From positions 1 to 6,291 of the forward strand of contig JANNBJ010000134.1 of assembly GCA_031385325.1 (NCBI GenBank): a stretch of 6,291 nt of DNA, in the 5' to 3' direction. Each line of letters opens with the position of its first letter. The stretch's first letter is position 1. Below are positions 1 to 5,123 of this stretch, in pieces. A program made the position numbers and the translations under genes. Origin of the DNA: SYFY01 sp031385325. Its GTDB lineage: Bacteria; Pseudomonadota; Gammaproteobacteria; Pseudomonadales; Azotimanducaceae. The notes under the pieces were generated by a model, which was given only the letters and a program-made list of their open reading frames with translations, made no database searches and had not been told where the DNA came from.

Positions 1-700
1 TCTGTGAGGTGTTGCCGATGTAGTCGTGTCGCCAGTTGGTGTCGAAATCGAGCTTTTGCGTGGCGCCGTTCCAGTGATAGCGGAAGATGCTGCGAACACC
101 GACGACATAGACCGTATTGCCCAGGCTGCTCAGGCGGGCTATTGAGGGTTCAGGAGCCTGCGTGTCGTCGCTGGCGTAGTCCAGTTGGTCAGGGTGCAGC
201 ACCGACAGCAGTGCGTTGTCAGTGGCGGAGAGGTTCTTCGTTACCAGCAGTCCGTTGTCCAGCGTCACAAACGAGTTGTATGGCTGGTTCATCGGTAGCT
301 TTCGTTTGGACATTACCTGACAGTTCAGGTCGAGTTGGTGCGCGTAGCGGCCGTACACTACATGCAGGTGGCCGTTGTCATGCAACGCCATGCCACCCGG
401 CCACATAGGGCCACCCTGAAGTGCAGGGGAAGTACACATCGTCTTGAGGGAAACGGGGTCAATCCGTTCCACGCGCGCCGAGGTTGGCAAACCAACTCGA
501 CTGCGCAGTGCCTGGTGTGTCAGGAGAAAAACCTCACCAGCCGGTCCCAGGACGGTCATCGTGCTCATCATCGTATTGCGTGTGGTACAGACCAGGTATT
601 CGCCTGTCAGCAGGTTCAAGCCCGAAACACCGTGTGGTGACTGCATGCGCGTGGGTCCACCGTCTTCGGCGGGCCAGGGACTTCGATTGGAGCCGGTCAT
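1..700 (-). CDS. Beta-propeller-like (PQQ/SMP-30-like) protein, C-terminus beyond the window
   Basis: The minus-strand frame is open from an ATG at 700-698 to the left edge (233 codons plus one base), so the gene is cut off at its C-terminus. The start is fixed within this frame by a TGA immediately upstream of the ATG and a TAG two codons further up. No good SD precedes it, and an in-frame ATG at about residue 16 is an alternative. The product has no signal peptide and looks cytoplasmic. It is built of short beta-strand-like segments with recurring Asp-Gly/Asn-Gly turns (GPAGEVFLL, LHDNGHLHVVYG, and PYNSFVTLDNGLLVTKN at residues 140-155), as expected for blades of a propeller. The early W-P...G-G-P-T-R segment resembles PQQ-like propellers. 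No catalytic residues are recognisable, so the function is unknown. It is divergent from the VOC gene. The reading frame and natural protein composition are seen directly; the fold is inferred. Confidence 0.82.
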   Translation of the reverse strand, partial: MTGSNRSPWPAEDGGPTRMQSPHGVSGLNLLTGEYLVCTTRNTMMSTMTVLGPAGEVFLLTHQALRSRVGLPTSARVERIDPVSLKTMCTSPALQGGPMWPGGMALHDNGHLHVVYGRYAHQLDLNCQVMSKRKLPMNQPYNSFVTLDNGLLVTKNLSATDNALLSVLHPDQLDYASDDTQAPEPSIARLSSLGNTVYVVGVRSIFRYHWNGATQKLDFDTNWRHDYIGNTSQ

Positions 701-753
701 TCAGGTCTACCAGTTTGTGGCAGTACGCATGTTAGGCGGAACGGAACAGGTCT

Positions 754-831
754 GCCGACTGGCAACTGTCGGCTAGGAGTCTAGCGGTGCTTTCCCGACT
801 GGCGGTCACTCGGCCATACTCCAGTCGGAGT
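754..831. repeat. Direct and inverted CCGACTGG repeats; possible operator or leader hairpins
   Basis: CCGACTGGC occurs at 755-763 and again at 795-803. Its perfect inverse, CCAGTCGG, lies at 821-828. The first copy also sits in a hairpin with arms GCCGAC (754-759) and GTCGGC (768-773). The last copy sits in a smaller hairpin, ACTCC-AGTC-GGAGT, at 818-831. The cluster is midway between two divergent starts, where a regulator-binding site would be expected. There is no T-run, so a terminator is unlikely. The repeats are seen directly; any regulatory role is inferred. Confidence 0.45.
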
Positions 832-857
832 TCAGCGTCGTGTCTTCGGACCGGAAC

Positions 858-865
858 AAGGGGAG
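858..865 (+). promoter_or_regulatory. Ribosome binding site of the VOC gene
   Basis: AAGGGGAG lies 8 nt before the ATG at 874. It decides the start in favour of 874 over the in-frame GTG at 787, which has no comparable site and would add 29 residues before the conserved first beta strand. Confidence 0.7.
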
Positions 866-873
866 TGTGGACA

Positions 874-1395
874 ATGCTCATTCAGGCAACCTTTCATCAC
901 GTGGGCATCACGGTTTCGAATCTCGAACGATCAGTACAGTGGTATCGCCATGTGTTCGGCCTAGAACCGTCGTTTGCCCTCGAGGTATCCGGGCCGGGTG
1001 CGGAGCGCAACCTGCGTCTGCCACCACACATCCATCGCACTGTAGTCATGCCCATCGGCAATTTCGCCATCGAACTGCTGGAGTTCGAGCCGGCACGTCG
1101 GCCGATGGATCAGCGGCAGGATGATGTGGGTTATGTCTACCTGTGTTTTGCCGTGGAGGATATCGATGCGGTGTACACGCGGCTGACTGCAGCGGGGCTC
1201 GATTTTCATACCGAACCGGTTTACGCAGGTGATGCTGGCCAGATCGCCGGCTCGAAGTTCTGCATCATGCGTGATCCGGATGGCAAGACGATTGAGTTTG
1301 TGCAGTGTGGACCAGGTATGCAGATTCCAGCACTGCATGTGGCTGCTGCGCGCAAGGATGTGGATGTCAAACGACCGCAGTTGTTTGTGGGTTGA
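874..1395 (+). CDS. VOC-superfamily (glyoxalase/bleomycin-resistance fold) protein
   Basis: The 173-residue product has the two beta-alpha-beta-beta-beta modules of the VOC superfamily, which includes lactoylglutathione lyases, methylmalonyl-CoA epimerases and extradiol dioxygenases. The first module opens with HHVGITVSNLERSVQWY (residues 8-24). The second runs from GYVYLCFAVEDID (residue 86 on) to the typical end RDPDGKTIEFVQ. Expected metal ligands align as His9, Glu67, position 89 and Glu141, with spacing close to that of glyoxalase I. Position 89 is Tyr instead of the usual His. There is no signal peptide, so it should be cytoplasmic. A roughly 28-residue tail follows the second module. 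The substrate cannot be assigned; isomerase/lyase or dioxygenase-like chemistry are both possible. The stop is 12 nt before the hydrolase start, suggesting co-transcription. The family call is firm; the exact activity is open. Confidence 0.92.
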   Translation: MLIQATFHHVGITVSNLERSVQWYRHVFGLEPSFALEVSGPGAERNLRLPPHIHRTVVMPIGNFAIELLEFEPARRPMDQRQDDVGYVYLCFAVEDIDAVYTRLTAAGLDFHTEPVYAGDAGQIAGSKFCIMRDPDGKTIEFVQCGPGMQIPALHVAAARKDVDVKRPQLFVG

Positions 1396-1396
1396 C

Positions 1397-1402
1397 AGAA
1401 GG
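1397..1402 (+). promoter_or_regulatory. Ribosome binding site of the hydrolase gene
   Basis: AGAAGG just after the VOC stop lies 5 nt before the TTG at 1408. The in-frame GTG at 1402 overlaps this site and so could not use it, which favours the TTG start. Confidence 0.5.
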
Positions 1403-1407
1403 TGCAT

Positions 1408-2760
1408 TTGATTTACGAAGCTCGGAACCGAAGGCTGCGCATATATGCTGTGCTGCTTTGTGTGTTGTTGTATCTCGGTGGTAGTCATCCTGCACAAGCG
1501 AGCGAGGATCTGAAGGCTGCCGCACACGATCTGGTCAACCAATTGATGGATGGCAGGACAGACCAGATTCTGGCGCGCGCGACGCCGGAAGTGCGTCAGG
1601 GCTTGAGTGCGGCACAGCTCAAAGCCGCGGTGGCAGGCGTGAAGACCACCGCAGGTGCGTTCAAGTCACAAGTTGGTTCACGGGAGGAAAAGGCTCAGGG
1701 TTTCGATGTCGTTGTTGTCACCTGCGAGTTCGAACGGGCCATGGTGGACGTTCAGTTGGCATTTGATGACGAGGGACTTATCGCGGGGCTGAACATGCGT
1801 CCGGCAGCGTCGGCACAGCGCTATGCAAGCCCTGGGTATGTGAACCCAGGCGACTTTCATGATCAGGACGTCGTGGTCGATGCCGGTGGCTGGCCGCTGC
1901 CAGGCACGGTAGCCATGCCCAATGGAGAGGGTCCGTTCCCGCTGGTCGTGCTGGTGCACGGCTCGGGTCCCAGCGATCGGGATGCCAGTTTCGGCCCCAA
2001 CAAGGTGTTCAAGGATCTTGCAGAAGGGCTGGCGTCCCGTGGCGTCGCCACGCTTCGTTTCGAAAAACGAACGCTCGAACATGCCTCTCGAATCAAGAGC
2101 CTCACCGAATTCACGCCGAAAGAAGAACTGGTTGACGATGCCGTTGCCGCCGTCGCGCTGGCCCGCACACTGCCGAAGATAGACGGCAAACGTATTTACG
2201 TTCTGGGTCACAGCCTTGGTGGCATGATGGCGCCGCGTATCGCGTTGGCTGATCCCACGATTGCGGGAATCATCGTCATGGCCGGTGCGGTGCGCAGCCT
2301 GGAGCAATCCATGCTCGACCAGATGCGCTATCTCGCAGAGTTCGATGGCAAGATCGATGCCGATGAACGGCGCACGCTCAAGGAACTCGAGTTGTTTGCG
2401 CGGCGCGTAAAAACCATCAAGCCGGGTGATCCACCGGTGGTCGGTGGTGGATCCAGTGCGCCTGCGTCCTATTGGTTGGCGATGCGCGATTACGAGCCAC
2501 CTGCGACGGCGGCGGAACTACCGCAATCTATCCTCGTGCTGCAGGGGGCTCGTGACTATCAGGTCACCTCCGCTGACTACGAACGATGGAGGTCGGACCT
2601 GCGCGATCACCCAGCGACGAAAACGGTGCTCTACCCGGATCTCGATCATTTGTTCATGACGGGACGGGGCAGGAGCCATCCGAGTGAGTACTCCAATGCC
2701 GGGCATGTGGCGGAATCCGTGATTGCCGATATCACACAGTGGATTGAAAGCGCCCGGTAA
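1408..2760 (+). CDS. Exported DUF3887 plus alpha/beta-hydrolase protein (putative esterase)
   Basis: The product is 450 residues if read from the TTG at 1408 (452 from the GTG at 1402). It begins with a Sec signal peptide: a basic stretch RNRRLR, a hydrophobic core (IYAVLLCVLLYLGG) and a likely cut after AQA at residue 31. Residues about 36-132 fit a DUF3887 domain, a small module often found in front of hydrolases. The rest is an alpha/beta-hydrolase with an oxyanion-type HGSGPSDRD segment at 184, nucleophile Ser269 in GHSLGG, Asp383 in QGARDYQV and His414 in DLDHLF. All triad residues are present, so the enzyme is probably active outside the cytoplasm on an ester, thioester or small acyl compound; the substrate is unknown. 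A Gly-rich linker (PPVVGGGSS) interrupts the cap region. It lies downstream of the VOC gene in a probable operon and converges on the oligopeptidase. Confidence 0.92.
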   Translation: MIYEARNRRLRIYAVLLCVLLYLGGSHPAQASEDLKAAAHDLVNQLMDGRTDQILARATPEVRQGLSAAQLKAAVAGVKTTAGAFKSQVGSREEKAQGFDVVVVTCEFERAMVDVQLAFDDEGLIAGLNMRPAASAQRYASPGYVNPGDFHDQDVVVDAGGWPLPGTVAMPNGEGPFPLVVLVHGSGPSDRDASFGPNKVFKDLAEGLASRGVATLRFEKRTLEHASRIKSLTEFTPKEELVDDAVAAVALARTLPKIDGKRIYVLGHSLGGMMAPRIALADPTIAGIIVMAGAVRSLEQSMLDQMRYLAEFDGKIDADERRTLKELELFARRVKTIKPGDPPVVGGGSSAPASYWLAMRDYEPPATAAELPQSILVLQGARDYQVTSADYERWRSDLRDHPATKTVLYPDLDHLFMTGRGRSHPSEYSNAGHVAESVIADITQWIESAR

Positions 2761-2770
2761 ACCCGAATAA

Positions 2771-4945
2771 CTACAACTTCGGTGTCACGCCCAGATGAAA
2801 CATCGTGAACGCATAGATCTCCGCGGTGTTCTCGATCAGCTTGAGCGTAGTGCTCGAACCATGACCGCTCTTGGTTTCAATGCGGATCAGCACCGGTGCA
2901 GGGCCACCCTGACGTTCCTGTAGCGTCGCGGCGTACTTGAACGAGTGAGCGGGTACGACACGATCATCGTGGTCAGCGGTGGTGACCAGGGTAGCCGGGT
3001 AGGCCGTTCCTGCTTTCAGGTTATGCAGGGGTGAATACGCGAACAGCGTCTTGAAGTCGTCAGGGTTGTCGCTTGAACCGAAGTCGGGAATCCAGTTCCA
3101 GCCGATGGTGAATGTGTGGAATCGCAGCATGTCCATCACACCCACTTCCGGGATGGCGACGGCCGCGAGATCTGGTCGCTGATTCATGACTGCTCCCACC
3201 AGCGTCCCGCCGTTGGAACCGCCGTGCATGGCGAGTTTTGCCGATGACGTGTAGTGGTTGTTGATCAACCACTCGCCGGCGGCGATGAAGTCGTCGAACA
3301 CATTCTGTTTGTGGTGCTTCGTGCCGGCCTCGTGCCAGACCTCGCCGTATTCACCACCTCCACGCAGGTTCACCGAGGCGTAGATGAAACCTTGTTCGAG
3401 CAGCGCGACACGCAGCGCCGAGAACGCGGGTGACAGTGTGACGTTGAAGCCGCCATAACCATACATCAACGTCGGGTTCTGGCCGTTTTTCTGCAGTCCC
3501 TTTTTGTGGGTCAGGAACATGGGCACCCTCGTGCCGTCCTTGCTGGTCACGAAGACCTGCGTCACTTCGTAGTCATCGGGCTTGAATCCGGGAATTGGAA
3601 TCTTGCGAAACGGTTTTGATGTTTTGGTGACGACGTCGTAAGTGAAGATCGTTGATGGATAGTTGAACGATGTGTACGTGAAAAAAACCTCGCGATCATC
3701 GCGTCTGCCTCCCAGGCCATTCACGGTACCCGGTCCAGGCAGTGTGATTTCCTGTTCCTGCTGTCCGTTCAGATCAAAGACAAAGGCGCGTGAAGTGACG
3801 TCTTGCAGATAAGTGGCAAAGAGTTTTCCGCCACCGGTGGCGACGCTGTTCAGCGGCTGCTTGCGCTCTGGCAGCACGTCTTTCCAGGCGGCTGCAGATG
3901 GATTCTCCGGGTCGAACAGAAACACCCTTCCGTTGGGCGCCTTGTGATTCGTTGAGATGAGAAACCTGGCACCGATGTTGTCGACCAAGGCATAGGAATC
4001 ATCGCCGATCTCGCCGACGATAGGCTTGAAGCTCTTGTCGTTTGTCGTCAGGTCGCGATAGAAGAGGGCGTTGCCCTGCTTGCCCGTGCCACGATCTGAT
4101 ACCGTCAGCACCAGAAAACGCTCGTCTTCGGTGGTCTCAACGGTATGAAATCTCTCCGGATGTGCTGGATCGGAAAACACCAGTTCATCGGCGGATTGGG
4201 GTGTTCCAACCACATGGAAGTACACCTGGTGGTCGATGTTTTTTGCAGACAGGTCTTTGCCATCCATCGGCTGGGGATAACGGCTGTAGAAGAATCCGTT
4301 GCCTGCCCATGCTGCCCCGGACACCTTGACCCACTTAACTGAATCTTCGAGGGGCTGTTTTGTCGCCACGTCCAGCACCTTGTAGGTGCTCCAGTCCGAG
4401 CCACTCTCAGACAATCCGTAGACGGCGCGTGTCGCGTCTTTCGAAAGCTGGAACACGTTGAGAACGGTTGTGCCATCGCTCGAAAGTGTATTCGGATCGA
4501 GCAATACCTCGGGTGTTCCGTCGGGCCCCTTCTGCTGATAGATCACCGCCTGGTTCTGCAGGCCATCATTCCTTGAGAAGTAATAGGTGTCGCCCCGTCG
4601 AACTGGAGCGGTGTACCTGGGGTAGTTGCAGATTTGCTTGAGGCGTTCATGGAGCTGGTGGCGAAATGGAATCGTCGCCAGATGAGCTTCGGTCACCTTG
4701 TTCTGCGCTTCCACCCACGCTGCAGTTTCGGCCGAGGTGTCGTCCTCCAGCCAGCGATAGGGGTCGGCAACGGTTGTTCCGTGATAGGTGTCCATGTGGT
4801 CGATCTTTTTGGTCGTCGGATACGTCATGGTGGTCGCGGTGGCGAAGACACTCCCCTCGGTTGCGAAGACGGTTGCGAAGCCCCTCGCTGTGATGACGAC
4901 CTGAATCAAAACGACGAGGCATGCAGCTGATCGTACTCGGGACAT
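2771..4945 (-). CDS. Exported prolyl oligopeptidase, family S9A
   Basis: This 724-residue protein is a serine peptidase that cuts short peptides after proline. A signal peptide (MSRVR, then a hydrophobic core at about residues 7-18) is followed by an N-terminal seven-bladed propeller (from YRWLEDD to about residue 450) that gates the active site. A C-terminal alpha/beta-hydrolase domain follows. The triad is complete and spaced as in porcine prolyl oligopeptidase: Ser577 in GGSNGG, Asp660 in DHDDRVVP and His695 in SGHGSS. Arg662 matches the substrate-binding Arg next to the Asp. The length is near the usual 700 plus a signal peptide. The ATG is preceded by a strong SD. The signal-peptide region carries a small repeat-generated FAT triplet. 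Its gene converges on the hydrolase gene and diverges from the CoA-transferase gene. A periplasmic peptide-scavenging role is inferred. Confidence 0.96.
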   Translation of the reverse strand: MSRVRSAACLVVLIQVVITARGFATVFATEGSVFATATTMTYPTTKKIDHMDTYHGTTVADPYRWLEDDTSAETAAWVEAQNKVTEAHLATIPFRHQLHERLKQICNYPRYTAPVRRGDTYYFSRNDGLQNQAVIYQQKGPDGTPEVLLDPNTLSSDGTTVLNVFQLSKDATRAVYGLSESGSDWSTYKVLDVATKQPLEDSVKWVKVSGAAWAGNGFFYSRYPQPMDGKDLSAKNIDHQVYFHVVGTPQSADELVFSDPAHPERFHTVETTEDERFLVLTVSDRGTGKQGNALFYRDLTTNDKSFKPIVGEIGDDSYALVDNIGARFLISTNHKAPNGRVFLFDPENPSAAAWKDVLPERKQPLNSVATGGGKLFATYLQDVTSRAFVFDLNGQQEQEITLPGPGTVNGLGGRRDDREVFFTYTSFNYPSTIFTYDVVTKTSKPFRKIPIPGFKPDDYEVTQVFVTSKDGTRVPMFLTHKKGLQKNGQNPTLMYGYGGFNVTLSPAFSALRVALLEQGFIYASVNLRGGGEYGEVWHEAGTKHHKQNVFDDFIAAGEWLINNHYTSSAKLAMHGGSNGGTLVGAVMNQRPDLAAVAIPEVGVMDMLRFHTFTIGWNWIPDFGSSDNPDDFKTLFAYSPLHNLKAGTAYPATLVTTADHDDRVVPAHSFKYAATLQERQGGPAPVLIRIETKSGHGSSTTLKLIENTAEIYAFTMFHLGVTPKL
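4839..4887. repeat. Short degenerate tandem repeats in the oligopeptidase signal-peptide region
   Basis: On the plus strand GGTTGCGAAGAC at 4859-4870 is followed at once by GGTTGCGAAG at 4871-4880, and a variant GGTGGCGAAGAC lies at 4839-4850. CCCCTCG also occurs twice, at 4853-4859 and 4881-4887. On the coding (minus) strand this gives three FAT motifs at residues 23-25, 27-29 and 34-36, between the hydrophobic core and the mature domain. The repeats keep the frame open. Confidence 0.6.
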
Positions 4946-4950
4946 GGCAT

Positions 4951-4957
4951 CTCCTTT
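4951..4957 (-). promoter_or_regulatory. Ribosome binding site of the prolyl oligopeptidase gene
   Basis: On the minus strand AAAGGAG lies 5 nt before the ATG at 4945, a near-consensus SD that fixes this start. A second ATG between them is out of frame. Confidence 0.8.
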
Positions 4958-5014
4958 GCCCCAGCATGACCGACCTGCGTGACCCGGGCAATCGCTTGTC
5001 TTCAGCCATCAGCC

Positions 5015-5037
5015 TGCCCGTGTGCGGGTACCCCGCA
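5015..5037. repeat. Two overlapping, mutually exclusive GC-rich inverted repeats
   Basis: TGCGGG (5023-5028) and CCCGCA (5032-5037) form a perfect 6-bp inverted repeat around TAC. The left arm can instead pair as TGCCCG (5015-5020) with CGGGTA (5025-5030), with one G-T wobble. GGGTACCC at 5026-5033 is itself palindromic. This could be an operator or a leader hairpin, or chance in GC-rich DNA. Confidence 0.35.
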
Positions 5038-5123
5038 GAGGCACTGGATGCATGATCTTGCGGCGCGGTTGCCGCTGTTGCCATACTCACTCGCAACTGC
5101 TCCTATCGGTGTTGAGAACCTCC

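Larger units (their letters stand above)
701..873. other. Divergent intergenic region with CCGACTGG repeats
   Basis: This 173-bp gap separates the start of the leftward propeller gene from the start of the rightward VOC gene, so it should hold both promoters. No convincing -35/-10 pair is visible for either direction. It does hold a cluster of related short repeats at 754-831, listed separately. The VOC frame stays open upstream to a GTG at 787, but the extra residues do not resemble the family and the better start is at 874. Confidence 0.6.
4946..5123. other. Divergent intergenic region between oligopeptidase and CoA-transferase
   Basis: This 178-bp gap should hold promoters for both genes. 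No strong sigma-70 pair is visible. It contains overlapping GC-rich inverted repeats at 5015-5037, listed separately, and a good SD for the leftward gene. The rightward gene has only a weak GAGA at 5114-5117. Confidence 0.55.

Noticed and set aside
4..776. Several overlapping plus-strand open frames in the first 780 bases, including a Cys/Arg-rich one at 4-408.
   Set aside because: They lie antisense to the propeller frame, have odd Arg/Cys/Ser-rich composition and no SD; the minus-strand frame gives a natural protein throughout.
787..873. N-terminal extension of the VOC protein from the GTG at 787.
   Set aside because: No SD there, Ser/Arg-rich sequence unlike the family, and a good SD in front of the ATG at 874.
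961..1542. A 193-codon minus-strand open frame.
   Set aside because: It is antisense to the VOC gene and the start of the hydrolase, both of which show strong family signatures; it is a shadow frame.
1678..2307. A 209-codon minus-strand open frame.
   Set aside because: It lies wholly antisense to the hydrolase and has no recognisable motifs.
2763..2782. CCGAA and TTCGG around 10 nt between the convergent stops as a bidirectional terminator.
   Set aside because: The stem is only 5 bp with a large loop and there is no T-run on either strand.
5078..5106. TTGCCA and TCCTAT with 17-nt spacing as a sigma-70 promoter for the CoA-transferase.
   Set aside because: The -10 matches only 3 of 6 positions and the implied transcript start would lie about 10 nt from the ATG, cutting into any SD.
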